Assembly (NCBI GenBank): GCA_947304335.1
Contig: CAMZAW010000004.1
Location: 1 to 33,237, forward strand
From: an uncultured Candidatus Saccharibacteria bacterium
GTDB taxonomy: Bacteria; Patescibacteriota; Saccharimonadia; Saccharimonadales; Saccharimonadaceae
Length of the DNA: 33,237 nt
Direction: 5' to 3'
The first letter of the stretch is position 1; each line of letters opens with the position of its first letter. This document shows positions 1 to 7,375 of the stretch, in pieces. The position numbers were made by a program, and so were the translations under genes. The notes beneath the pieces are model-generated. The model saw only the letters and a list, made by a program, of their open reading frames with translations. It was not told where the DNA came from and did not search any database.

Positions 1-2
1 AC

Positions 3-353
3 AAAATTACCTCTGAAACTGGCGCCGAAGTTGATATCGAAGATTCTGGTCTTGTCACCGTTTCCGGCAAAGATCCAGAAGCCATCAAGAAAGCCCTCGA
101 TTGGGTCCGCTCGCTCACCGAAGAGCCAGAAGTTGGCAAAATTTACGAAGGTACCGTGGTCACCATCAAAGACTTTGGTGCATTTGTGAACATCATGCCA
201 GGCATCGACGGCATGCTTCACATTTCGCAAATTTCCGACAAGCGCCTTGCCAAGGTGACCGACGCCCTCCACGAAGGCGACAAAATCCGCGTCCGCCTCG
301 TCGCTATCGACGACAAAGGCCGCCTCTCGCTTACTATGCGAAACCTAGACTAG
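3..353 (+). CDS. pnp: Polyribonucleotide nucleotidyltransferase (PNPase), C-terminal part
   Basis: The reading frame enters from the left edge, so only the last 116 residues are visible. They contain the end of a KH RNA-binding domain (ITSETGAEVDIEDSG, followed by VSGKDPEAIKKA) and a complete S1 domain (GKIYEGTVVTIKDFGAFV, then GIDGMLHISQIS and LSLTMRNLD). KH followed by S1 is the C-terminal arrangement of PNPase, the phosphorolytic 3'-to-5' exoribonuclease of RNA turnover. The catalytic RNase PH domains would lie upstream of the window. The stop TAG is only 3 bases before the lepA ATG, so the two genes are probably cotranscribed. The ATG at 156 is internal to the S1 domain and is not a true start. 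Confidence 0.9.
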   Translation, partial: KITSETGAEVDIEDSGLVTVSGKDPEAIKKALDWVRSLTEEPEVGKIYEGTVVTIKDFGAFVNIMPGIDGMLHISQISDKRLAKVTDALHEGDKIRVRLVAIDDKGRLSLTMRNLD

Positions 354-356
354 ATT

Positions 357-2156
357 ATGAATACAGATAAAATCCGCAACTTTTGCATCATCGCGCATAT
401 CGACCACGGCAAATCGACCTTGGCCGATCGCATGATGGAGCTCACGGATACGGTAGAAAAGCGCGAAATGAAGGCGCAGCTGCTGGATTCGATGGAGCTG
501 GAGCGCGAAAAGGGTATCACGATTAAGTTGACGCCGGTGACGATGCAGTGGAAGGGGTATACCTTAAATCTGATTGACACCCCGGGCCACGTGGATTTTA
601 GCTACGAAGTGTCGCGTTCGCTCCAGGCCGTCGAGACGGCGGTGCTGGTGGTGGACGCCACTCAGGGTATTCAGGCCCAAACCTTGTCGAATGTTTACTT
701 GGCGCTCGAGCAAGATCTTGAGATTTTGCCAGTGATTAACAAAATTGACCTGCCGGCGGCAGACGTTGAAAAAGTCTCCGCCGAAATCGTCAATTTGCTC
801 GGCTGCAAAAAGGAAGATATTATCGGTGTTTCCGCTAAAACCGGCCTTAATGTTGAGCAGGTTCTCGATGCGATTATCGAACGCGGCCCGGCGCCACGCG
901 TGGTCGAACAAACCACTAGCGCTGCCGTCGAAACCCCAACTCGCGCTTTGATTTTTGATTCTTACTTCGATGATTACCGCGGCGTGGTGCTGTATGTCCG
1001 CACCTTCAATGGCCGCATTCCAAAAAACTCCGAGATTCGTATGATGGCCGCCGGCACCAACGGTTTGGCGCTTGAGGTCGGTATTTTGACACCAAAAATG
1101 TCACCAAAAGACGCACTCGAAGAGGGAAATATTGGCTACATCGTGACCAATCTCAAAACCACGCGCGAGGCAAAAGTCGGTGACACCGTGACTTTGGTAA
1201 AAAACCCAGCTTCGACTCCGCTCCCAGGCTACAAACACGTTTTGCCATTTGTTTATGCCGGCTTTTTCCCAGTTTCAAATGACCAATACAAAGATTTGAA
1301 AGAAGCCCTCGAAAAGCTTGCTCTTTCGGATTCTGCTTTGGTATTTGAGCCAGAAAATTCGCCGGTCCTTGGTTTTGGCCTTCGCATCGGCTTCCTCGGT
1401 CTTCTTCACATGGACATCATCAAGGAGCGTTTGGAGCGCGAATTTAATCTTGATCTTATTATCACCAACCCATCCACAAACTATGAAGTGACTTTGCAAA
1501 ACGGCGAGGAGCTCGAAATTAAATCCGCCGCCGATTTGCCAGATATTTCCGTGGTCAAGGAAATCCGCGAGCCTTGGGTGAAGGGTGAAATCATCGTGCC
1601 AAGCAGCATGATCGGAAACGTGTTGAATTTGATTAACGAAAAACGCGGCCATCAAACCAATTTGAGTTACATTGAAGACCGCGCCGTGATCGACTTTGAG
1701 GCGCCGATGGCGAACCTCCTTACCGATTTTTACGACCAATTAAAGTCCGCCACCTCTGGCTATGCCAGCTTTAACTACGAGCTCTACGGTTACCGCGCCG
1801 AAGACCTGGTTCGCGTGGATTTTCTCGTGGCGGGTAGCAAAATGGACGCGCTCTCCGTAATGTGCCACCGCAGCGAAGCGGACGCCATCGGGCGCGACGT
1901 CACTAAAAAGCTCAAAGAAGTCATTCCGCGTCAAAACTTCGAGGTGGCACTGCAGGCCGCCATCGGCGCCCGCATCATCTCCCGCGAAACTATCGGCGCC
2001 TACCGTAAAGATGTGACCGTTAAAATTCACACCGGCGACCGCGACCGCAAAGCCAAGTTGCTCGAAAAACAGAAGCGCGGCAAAGCCCGCATGAAACGCT
2101 TCGGCAAAATCGACATCCCGTCCGAAGCCTTTACAGTAATGCTCAAAAGAAATTAA
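357..2156 (+). CDS. lepA: Elongation factor 4 (LepA), ribosome back-translocase GTPase
   Basis: 599 residues, the usual full length for LepA. GTPase motifs are in order: P-loop AHIDHGKST at residues 13-21, DTPGH at 74-78, NKID at 128-131 and an SAK G5 motif shortly after. The EF-G-like domains follow, and the LepA-specific C-terminal domain is recognisable by its basic end (KAKLLEKQKRGKARMKRFG). EF4 binds the ribosome and acts on stalled or mistranslocated complexes. The ATG lies 3 bases after the pnp stop with no Shine-Dalgarno site of its own, which suggests translation coupled to pnp. A hairpin terminator follows the stop directly. No anomalies seen. Confidence 0.97.
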   Translation: MNTDKIRNFCIIAHIDHGKSTLADRMMELTDTVEKREMKAQLLDSMELEREKGITIKLTPVTMQWKGYTLNLIDTPGHVDFSYEVSRSLQAVETAVLVVDATQGIQAQTLSNVYLALEQDLEILPVINKIDLPAADVEKVSAEIVNLLGCKKEDIIGVSAKTGLNVEQVLDAIIERGPAPRVVEQTTSAAVETPTRALIFDSYFDDYRGVVLYVRTFNGRIPKNSEIRMMAAGTNGLALEVGILTPKMSPKDALEEGNIGYIVTNLKTTREAKVGDTVTLVKNPASTPLPGYKHVLPFVYAGFFPVSNDQYKDLKEALEKLALSDSALVFEPENSPVLGFGLRIGFLGLLHMDIIKERLEREFNLDLIITNPSTNYEVTLQNGEELEIKSAADLPDISVVKEIREPWVKGEIIVPSSMIGNVLNLINEKRGHQTNLSYIEDRAVIDFEAPMANLLTDFYDQLKSATSGYASFNYELYGYRAEDLVRVDFLVAGSKMDALSVMCHRSEADAIGRDVTKKLKEVIPRQNFEVALQAAIGARIISRETIGAYRKDVTVKIHTGDRDRKAKLLEKQKRGKARMKRFGKIDIPSEAFTVMLKRN

Positions 2157-2160
2157 AAAT

Positions 2161-2182
2161 GGCTCCCGAAGGAGCCGTTTTT
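2161..2182. terminator. Bidirectional intrinsic terminator between lepA and the minus-strand genes
   Basis: A 6-bp stem GGCTCC/GGAGCC encloses CGAA on the plus strand, which reads as a stable cUUCGg tetraloop on the minus strand. It is flanked by AAAAAT on the left and GTTTTT on the right, so both the lepA transcript and the converging minus-strand transcript (114-aa gene, stop at 2181) get a U-tract. The U-tract for lepA overlaps the stop codon of the minus-strand gene. Confidence 0.85.
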
Positions 2183-2525
2183 ATTCTGCAGGAATCCCCA
2201 GAGTTTCGTCCGTTAGTGCCTTGGCATCAAACGGTTTTTCGTATTTATTTAGCTGCTCAATTTCTTTCAGTAAATTCTCGAGATATTCATCAATCGTCTC
2301 GCCTGTGATGTTGCCCGAATCCGAAAACTCAAAATCGGTTTTTTCAATCTTGCTGTCATCCTCGATTTCTTCTTCGTCCGGCAAAAAGCCCGGGCGCGAG
2401 CGGTCTAGGTATACATCGCCAGAATGGTGATAAATCGTGAGAGAAACAGAGGTGAGCACCACTGAAATTGCGATCGTAAACCCGCCCAAAATCAAGATGT
2501 TGCGGCTGCCTTTTGTCATGCTCAT
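2181..2525 (-). CDS. Small single-pass membrane protein of unknown function
   Basis: 114 residues, family not recognised. A short basic N-terminus (MSMTKGSRN) is followed by one hydrophobic segment at about residues 10-31, then an acidic, probably extracytoplasmic part rich in D and E, with a predicted helical stretch near the end (DEYLENLLKEIEQLNKY). The start overlaps the stop of the upstream 172-aa gene by 4 bases (ATGA-type), so the two are almost certainly translated together and may act together at the cell surface. There is no cysteine for lipid attachment. Confidence 0.75.
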   Translation of the reverse strand: MSMTKGSRNILILGGFTIAISVVLTSVSLTIYHHSGDVYLDRSRPGFLPDEEEIEDDSKIEKTDFEFSDSGNITGETIDEYLENLLKEIEQLNKYEKPFDAKALTDETLGIPAE

Positions 2526-3040
2526 AGGCGCCCCCTCAGCTGGCGTACCAGCTCGATGTGTTTACTCGTGAGTTCAGAAACCTTGTTGATATCAAACACC
2601 ATGGTTTGGCGCTTTTCGCGCACCGTCACGAGTTGATTATAAAAATCCTGCGCGTTGCCGCAGTCGGCATTAATCAACTCCTCGAGCGACTTTTGGTATT
2701 CAATAAAATCGTCCTTAAAATTGGTTTGCGCCGTGGCAAAAGATACCTGGTTGCTCATCAACTCCTGCGCCAGTTCGTCGCTGATGTTGTTGCGGGTTAG
2801 CCGCACATTGAGAGGAGTAATATATTTACTGATAATTTTTTCGTAGTAACCACCGATATAGACGCGAGCGCGCGAGTCGTTATGTTGCACATTTTTAAGC
2901 TGAGTCTTTATCTGCTCGCAGTTATCAATAATGTAGTTTGCGCCGTTTTCGCTGAGAGCCCCAGCCACACATGAACAGAGAAGAATTTGACAAAAAAGCA
3001 TAAGTGTGATACAATAAAAAGATAGGGCTTTTTTCTTCAT
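2522..3040 (-). CDS. Exported protein of unknown function, possible lipoprotein
   Basis: 172 residues, family not recognised. It has a typical signal sequence: MKKK, a hydrophobic core to about residue 23, then LCSC (residues 21-24), an imperfect lipobox that could make Cys24 the lipidated residue. A signal peptidase I site after VAGALS is an alternative. The mature part is mostly helical, with regular hydrophobic spacing and few Gly or Pro. The ATG at 3040 is chosen because a TATAAT box on the minus strand (3047-3052) ends 6 bases before it, predicting a leaderless mRNA. That box overlaps the stop codon of murC. The gene forms a translationally coupled pair with the downstream 114-aa membrane protein. 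Confidence 0.8.
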   Translation of the reverse strand: MKKKALSFYCITLMLFCQILLCSCVAGALSENGANYIIDNCEQIKTQLKNVQHNDSRARVYIGGYYEKIISKYITPLNVRLTRNNISDELAQELMSNQVSFATAQTNFKDDFIEYQKSLEELINADCGNAQDFYNQLVTVREKRQTMVFDINKVSELTSKHIELVRQLRGRL

Positions 3041-3046
3041 AAATCT

Positions 3047-3052
3047 ATTATA
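3047..3052 (-). promoter_or_regulatory. -10 box (TATAAT) for the 172-aa exported protein gene
   Basis: TATAAT on the minus strand, 6 bases before the ATG at 3040. It includes the murC stop codon (TAA, 3050-3048). No Shine-Dalgarno site lies between box and start, so the transcript is predicted to begin at or next to the ATG. Confidence 0.65.
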
Positions 3053-4265
3053 ACAAATTAAAAATTTTTCTAAACCATGCGTCGGCAGGGCCGGCGGTAA
3101 GCAGTAGAACCAGGTAACCCGAAGCCTGGTATTTTTTGAGTTTTTCAGCTAAATCATCGCTAGCCTCGGCTGGCTCGGCGATTTCGGCATTTTTAAGTCC
3201 AGAAATTAGTTTCTCTGGCGTCAAGACCTCGAGAGCAGGATTCTCGCGCGTGAGATAAGTCGGCAGCCAAAACAGCTTGTCGACGCCAACAAAAGCGTCT
3301 TTGTAGCCTGGCCAAACTTCGTGTTGGCGGGTGTTTTGGTGCGGCTGATAAGCCACCACCACGCCTTTCAAGCCACGGAGCGCGGCCTCCTCTTTGGCCA
3401 TCTCGATTGTGGCGGCAATTTCTTCTGGATGGTGCGCATAATCGGTGTAAGCACCATCGGCAACACGCTCAAAACGGCGGCCCACGCCAGGGAATTCGTT
3501 CAAAATTTCGGCGATTTTCGCTTCGTCAACCTCTGGCGCCATGGCAGATACCGCAGCCATCGCGAGCGTAGCGTCGGCACGGCGAGCCTCGCCAGCCAAG
3601 GTCAGACGCGGGTCGGCCGGCAAGTTTTCAATCACATTTTCGCACTGCGATTTAAATTGTTCAAACGCGGCCAAGTAATCCTCGCGGGTTGGGTAAATAT
3701 CTGGGTGATCATAGCTCACAAACGGCAACACGGCAAGCCACGGATGGAATTTCAGGAAGTTACGGTCGTACTCGTCGGCTTCGTAAATAAAGAATTTGTC
3801 GCCCGGGTGATAGGCTCCGCTAGGCGCAAAACCAAGTGTGGTGCCCACAATATAAGATACCGGCAGGCCGAGTTTTAAAGCGGCAAAAGTAATCATCGAA
3901 GTAGTGGTGGTTTTGCCGTGCGTGCCGGCCACCGCCACCATTTTAAGGCCAAGTTTTTCAATCAAATAAGCGGTCAACTCATCACGTTTGGTGACTTTGA
4001 TGCCAGCTTCTCGCGCCAACACCAGCTCCGGATGGTCGGCCGGCAAAGCCGAAGTGTGCACGAACCAGTCGATTTCATCAATGTGCGCCCGCAAAAACTC
4101 GCCGTCCTGCGCGCCGATTTTGACCTCAATATTATTAGCAGCTAATTCATCGTAAATTGCTCCGGCGGCAAGGTCCGAACCCATCACTTCGATTCCGGCG
4201 TTTTTTGCCATCAAAGCTAGCGGTCCCATCCCTGTACCAGAGATGCCTGAAATGTAGATTTTCAT
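3048..4265 (-). CDS. murC: UDP-N-acetylmuramate--L-alanine ligase (MurC), short form
   Basis: 405 residues. The N-terminal Rossmann motif GISGTGM is at residues 7-13, and the ATP-binding loop GTHGKTTTT at 114-122 is typical of Mur ligases. EADEYDRNF and then DHPDIYPT correspond to the central-domain EADESD...DHMDxY region of MurC. RRFE and YAHHPEE belong to the end of the central domain and the start of the C-terminal domain. MurC adds L-alanine to UDP-MurNAc in the cytoplasm, the first step of the peptidoglycan stem peptide. Most MurC proteins are about 460 residues. Here the region before GVGRRFE appears shortened and lacks a clear HNxxN motif. The related ligase Mpl is the alternative, but the motifs fit MurC better. 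The start is fixed by an extended -10 box 6 bases upstream. Confidence 0.85.
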   Translation of the reverse strand: MKIYISGISGTGMGPLALMAKNAGIEVMGSDLAAGAIYDELAANNIEVKIGAQDGEFLRAHIDEIDWFVHTSALPADHPELVLAREAGIKVTKRDELTAYLIEKLGLKMVAVAGTHGKTTTTSMITFAALKLGLPVSYIVGTTLGFAPSGAYHPGDKFFIYEADEYDRNFLKFHPWLAVLPFVSYDHPDIYPTREDYLAAFEQFKSQCENVIENLPADPRLTLAGEARRADATLAMAAVSAMAPEVDEAKIAEILNEFPGVGRRFERVADGAYTDYAHHPEEIAATIEMAKEEAALRGLKGVVVAYQPHQNTRQHEVWPGYKDAFVGVDKLFWLPTYLTRENPALEVLTPEKLISGLKNAEIAEPAEASDDLAEKLKKYQASGYLVLLLTAGPADAWFRKIFNLL

Positions 4266-4267
4266 GC

Positions 4268-4273
4268 TATAAT
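4268..4273 (+). promoter_or_regulatory. -10 box for tsaE, overlapping the opposed murC promoter
   Basis: TATAAT on the plus strand ends 6 bases before the tsaE ATG (4280). The gap between the two start codons is only 14 bases (4266-4279), so this box overlaps the murC -10 box on the other strand. No ribosome-binding site fits in between. Confidence 0.75.
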
Positions 4274-4280
4274 TTTACCA
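4272..4280 (-). promoter_or_regulatory. Extended -10 box for murC
   Basis: TGGTAAAAT read on the minus strand (TG-extended -10), ending 6 bases before the murC ATG at 4265. It shares bases 4272-4273 with the plus-strand TATAAT of tsaE, and its TG extension lies on the tsaE start codon. Confidence 0.7.
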
Positions 4281-4681
4281 TGAAAATCTCATCTGAAGAG
4301 GAAATGATTAACTGCGGCCGCGAGTTCGCCAAAACCGTCAAAGCCCCGCAAGTAATCGAATTGATTGGCGACGTCGGCGCCGGCAAAACTACTTTTGTGC
4401 GCGGTTTGGCCGAAGGCCTCGGCATCAAAACGCCAGTCACCAGTCCGAGTTTCACGATTTCTAAAGAATACGCATATGACGGCGGCCGCCTCGTGCACTA
4501 TGATTTTTACCGCTTGCCAGACCCAGGCCTGATGGCCGAAGATTTAGACGAGGCCATTAGCGACCCGCACGCCATCGTACTCGTTGAGTGGGCCAATTCC
4601 GTCGAAAACATTTTGCCTGCCAACACGAAAAGAATCGAAATCAAATATAATGACGACGGCACCCGCGAGGTTACCCTATGA
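4280..4681 (+). CDS. tsaE: tRNA t6A synthesis ATPase TsaE
   Basis: 133 residues, close to the family norm of about 150. The P-loop GDVGAGKTT is at residues 30-38, followed by the family pattern FVRGLAEGLGI, SPSFTI, HYDFYRL and VLVEWA. TsaE is the ATPase that recycles the TsaD-TsaB complex making threonylcarbamoyl-adenosine at position 37 of ANN-decoding tRNAs. The ATG at 4280 is chosen over in-frame upstream codons because TATAAT ends 6 bases before it and the residues before it run antisense to murC. The stop overlaps the tsaB start by 4 bases. Confidence 0.93.
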   Translation: MKISSEEEMINCGREFAKTVKAPQVIELIGDVGAGKTTFVRGLAEGLGIKTPVTSPSFTISKEYAYDGGRLVHYDFYRLPDPGLMAEDLDEAISDPHAIVLVEWANSVENILPANTKRIEIKYNDDGTREVTL

Positions 4682-5010
4682 AAATGTATCTAGATACTTC
4701 AACCCCAGTCACGATTTTAAAACTCGATGACAAAACCTACGAATGGGAATCCGGCCGCGATTTGGCCGAGCAGTTGCATGGCTTCATCCGCGACAAGCTC
4801 GCTGAAAACGGCGCCACTTGGCAAGACCTCACCGAAATAACCTTTATGTCTGGCCCCGGCTCCTTTACCGGCCTTCGCATCGGCGCCGCCGTGGTCAATA
4901 CACTCGCGTCCGAGCTCAACATTCCGCTAAAAAACCATCACGGCGAGCAAGTCAAAATCATTTTGCCAGACTACGGCCGCCCGGCTAACATCACCACCCC
5001 GAAAAAATAG
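4678..5010 (+). CDS. tsaB: TsaB-like protein, N-terminal domain only (t6A synthesis)
   Basis: 110 residues carrying only the N-terminal ASKHA-type half of TsaB. It begins MKMYLDTST and contains the diagnostic SGPGSFTGLRIG at about residues 58-69. Typical TsaB is about 220 residues, so the second domain is missing. The reading frame ends cleanly in TAG and no remnant of the second half is visible downstream, so this looks like a stable short form rather than a fresh truncation. TsaB is the scaffold that dimerises with TsaD, and the N-terminal domain makes most of that contact in known structures. The start overlaps tsaE by 4 bases (ATGA), so the pair is coupled. Confidence 0.85.
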   Translation: MKMYLDTSTPVTILKLDDKTYEWESGRDLAEQLHGFIRDKLAENGATWQDLTEITFMSGPGSFTGLRIGAAVVNTLASELNIPLKNHHGEQVKIILPDYGRPANITTPKK

Positions 5011-5016
5011 CATAGG

Positions 5017-5025
5017 TGTTATAAT
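5017..5025 (+). promoter_or_regulatory. Extended -10 box for the 130-aa membrane protein gene
   Basis: TGTTATAAT, with TATAAT at 5020-5025. It precedes a clear Shine-Dalgarno site AAAGGAG (5036-5042) and the GTG start at 5049, so this mRNA has a short leader. Confidence 0.65.
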
Positions 5026-5048
5026 AATTACAGTAAAAGGAGTGAAAA

Positions 5049-5441
5049 GTGGAAAAAGTTGAAGAAAAAACTGCAGAAGAGAAAAAATCCAAAAAAGGTT
5101 TGATTGCCATAATTATTGCTGCCGCAGTTGTTGTGATTGGTGTTGTTATCGCCCTCATCTTGATTCTTGGCGGCAACAAAGGCAGACTCATCGGCAAATG
5201 GAAAACCGAATCCGGCAGTTGGTATTACAATTTCGTCACCGATACCAAAGGCGGCTACGGCACCGATGCCTACGACATTGCAGATCAGCCATTCACCTAC
5301 AAAGACAACGGCGATTCATTCGACATCAAATATGACACCGCCACCTCTGGCATGACTCTCAAATATCGCATCGAAGACGGCGGCAAAAAACTTATTGTGG
5401 TCGATAGTTTCGGTCACGACACCGTTTATATTCGCCAATAA
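5049..5441 (+). CDS. Membrane-anchored protein with a small beta-rich outer domain (DUF5640-like)
   Basis: 130 residues starting at GTG, chosen because AAAGGAG lies 6 bases upstream. The N-terminal 17 residues are K/E-rich (EEKKSKKG), followed by one hydrophobic helix (about 18-41) and a short outer domain. That domain shows GKWKTESGSWYYNF, FTYKDNGDSFDIKY and a closing TVYIRQ, a strand pattern like the lipocalin-like DUF5640 family often seen in Firmicutes and CPR surface proteins. Function unknown. The KKSKKGL-hydrophobic start resembles the two membrane proteins at 8082 and 9220. A terminator follows the stop. Confidence 0.8.
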   Translation: MEKVEEKTAEEKKSKKGLIAIIIAAAVVVIGVVIALILILGGNKGRLIGKWKTESGSWYYNFVTDTKGGYGTDAYDIADQPFTYKDNGDSFDIKYDTATSGMTLKYRIEDGGKKLIVVDSFGHDTVYIRQ

Positions 5442-5454
5442 TTAAAAAGCCCAG

Positions 5455-5484
5455 TGCAACCCCGTAAAGGGGTTGCATTTTTTT
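5455..5484 (+). terminator. Intrinsic terminator before radA
   Basis: Perfect 9-bp stem TGCAACCCC/GGGGTTGCA with a 5-base loop (GTAAA), followed by seven T. It ends 23 bases before the radA start and separates radA-ruvC from the upstream gene. Confidence 0.88.
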
Positions 5485-5507
5485 GCAATAAAGATAAAAA
5501 TAGAGGT

Positions 5508-6851
5508 ATGAAAAAGACTACCAATTTTGTCTGTCAACAATGTGGCGCCACTTATGCCAAGTGGGTCGGCCAATGCTCTAACTGTCAGGCTTGGAATTCT
5601 TTGGTGGAGCAGGTAATCGAGCCCGAGGCCAAAGCTGCCATCAGTAAGGGCCAGGTTTCCGGCAAAAAACTCGATTTCGTAAAGCTAAATTCTGTTACTC
5701 CGTCCGACGCCAAAGAGCGCTTAAAAACCAATTTTAAAGATTTAAATACCGTGCTTGGCGGAGGTTTTTTGCAGGGCTCCGTGAATTTGCTTGCTGGTCA
5801 GCCGGGCATTGGCAAATCCACGCTTCTCATGCAAATTTGTGCCGAAATCGCCAAAAATAAAAAAGTTCTTTATGTTTCAGGCGAGGAATCGGCCGGCCAA
5901 ATCAAACTGCGTGCCGAGCGCCTGGGCGCTAGCTCCGATAATCTCAATTTTGCGAGCAGCACCAGTGGTAATGATATTGCCAAAACTATCGAGTCCGGCG
6001 AATTCGATTTTGTAATCGTCGATTCCATCCAGACCCTCACCATGAACGAAATTTCTTCCGCGCCGGGCACCGTTTCGCAGGTCACCAACTGCGGCAATTT
6101 GCTGATTCGCGCCGCCAAACTCACCGATACTGCCGTGGTGATTGTGGGCCACGTCACCAAGGAGGGCACATTGGCCGGGCCAAAAACTCTCGAGCATCTA
6201 GTGGATGTAGTTTTGAATTTTGAAGGCGATCGCTACGGCGGCTTCAAGACCGTGCGCGCCGTCAAAAACCGTTTCGGCGGCACCAATGAAGTCGCGATTT
6301 TTGAAATGAATGAAAAAGGCTTGAAAGAAGTCGAAAACCCTTCCGCCGCGCTCCTCGCTGAGCGCCAGAACACCGACGGCTCGATTATTCTCGCCACTAT
6401 GGAGGGGAATCGTCCAATTTTGGTCGAGATTCAAGCTCTTGCTACACCAAGCAATTTCGGCTATCCAAAACGCACCGCGTCTGGCTTCGATTTAAACCGT
6501 CTAAATCTTTTAATCGCCGTGATCGAACGTCGCACCAAGCTCAAACTCAGCGACAAAGACATCTTTATCAACGTCGTTGGTGGCCTCAAAATCAACGATT
6601 CCGCCGCCGACCTCGCCGTCTGTCTTGCCATCGCGAGCGCCGTGGCCGGCCGTAAACTAGACGATAATTATGTGGTATTTGGTGAAGTTGGCCTCGGTGG
6701 CGAAATCCGCTCCGCCTTCCGCGCCGACCAGCGCATCGCCGAAGCCAAAAAACTCGGTTTCACTCACGCCATCGCTCCAAGCAAAGCCAAAGATTCCTTC
6801 GTAATTCCAGTCAAAGACCTCCGCGAAACTTTAATCAAATACGTCAAATGA
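5508..6851 (+). CDS. radA: DNA repair protein RadA
   Basis: 447 residues, normal for RadA. An N-terminal four-cysteine zinc finger (C9, C12, C23, C26) is followed by Walker A GQPGIGKST (97-105) and the RadA signature KNRFG (253-257). A C-terminal Lon-protease-like domain carries GGLKINDSAADLA and later GEVGLGGEIR. RadA is a RecA-related, DnaB-like helicase that drives branch migration of recombination intermediates. The ATG at 5508 is chosen over the in-frame codon at 5454 because AGAGGT sits directly upstream and the earlier stretch encodes the terminator hairpin. The stop overlaps the ruvC start by 4 bases, linking RadA with Holliday-junction resolution. Confidence 0.97.
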   Translation: MKKTTNFVCQQCGATYAKWVGQCSNCQAWNSLVEQVIEPEAKAAISKGQVSGKKLDFVKLNSVTPSDAKERLKTNFKDLNTVLGGGFLQGSVNLLAGQPGIGKSTLLMQICAEIAKNKKVLYVSGEESAGQIKLRAERLGASSDNLNFASSTSGNDIAKTIESGEFDFVIVDSIQTLTMNEISSAPGTVSQVTNCGNLLIRAAKLTDTAVVIVGHVTKEGTLAGPKTLEHLVDVVLNFEGDRYGGFKTVRAVKNRFGGTNEVAIFEMNEKGLKEVENPSAALLAERQNTDGSIILATMEGNRPILVEIQALATPSNFGYPKRTASGFDLNRLNLLIAVIERRTKLKLSDKDIFINVVGGLKINDSAADLAVCLAIASAVAGRKLDDNYVVFGEVGLGGEIRSAFRADQRIAEAKKLGFTHAIAPSKAKDSFVIPVKDLRETLIKYVK

Positions 6852-7321
6852 AAATTCTCGGCATCGACCCAGGCATCGGCATCTGCGGTTTTGGCCTCGT
6901 TGAAAACGACCAAGCCCTAGATTTTGGTGTCGTCACTACCGTAATTGGCGCACCACTCCCAGCCCGCCTCAAAGAACTCTACGAAGGCCTTACCGAAATC
7001 GTTGAAACGTCCAAACCGGATGTGATTTCTGTCGAGAAACTCTTTTTCAGTAAAAACATCACCACCGGCATCTCCGTGGCCGAAGCCCGCGGCATTGTTT
7101 TGCTCGTGGCTGAGCAACACAACGTGCCAGTTTTCGAATATACGCCAAACGAAATTAAAAAGACTTTAACGGGATATGGCTCCGCTAAAAAAGGCCAAGT
7201 CCAAGACATGGTCAAGCTCCACTTAAATCTCGACACCCGTCCAAAGCCAGACGATGCTGCCGACGCTCTCGCCGCCGCTATCACTCATTCCTTAATGGAA
7301 CGTGTAAATCTTGCAAAATAA
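6848..7321 (+). CDS. ruvC: Crossover junction endodeoxyribonuclease RuvC
   Basis: 157 residues, a little shorter than the usual 170. The catalytic acidic residues are present: D7 in GIDPGIG, E63 in SVEKLFF, and D136 and D139 in KPDDAADALA. RuvC is the dimeric nuclease that cuts Holliday junctions together with RuvAB. It starts within the radA stop (ATGA overlap). In many bacteria ruvA follows directly; here three membrane-protein genes of about 2.9 kb separate ruvC from ruvA. Confidence 0.96.
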   Translation: MKILGIDPGIGICGFGLVENDQALDFGVVTTVIGAPLPARLKELYEGLTEIVETSKPDVISVEKLFFSKNITTGISVAEARGIVLLVAEQHNVPVFEYTPNEIKKTLTGYGSAKKGQVQDMVKLHLNLDTRPKPDDAADALAAAITHSLMERVNLAK

Positions 7322-7332
7322 TAACAGGCTTA

Positions 7333-7341
7333 TGCTATAAT
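7333..7341 (+). promoter_or_regulatory. Extended -10 box for the DUF5684-like gene
   Basis: TGCTATAAT, with TATAAT at 7336-7341. The predicted transcript starts near 7348 and carries the Shine-Dalgarno site AAAGGA (7366-7371). Confidence 0.7.
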
Positions 7342-7375
7342 CAAACTAATTAATTATTTTTAATGAAAGGAAAAA

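Noticed and set aside
4157-4279. Longer tsaE start with 41 extra residues
   Set aside because: The extension runs antisense to murC, shows no homology and crosses the promoter ending at 4273.
5454-5507. Longer radA start
   Set aside because: The added residues are encoded by the terminator hairpin; zinc-finger homology begins after the ATG at 5508, which has AGAGGT.
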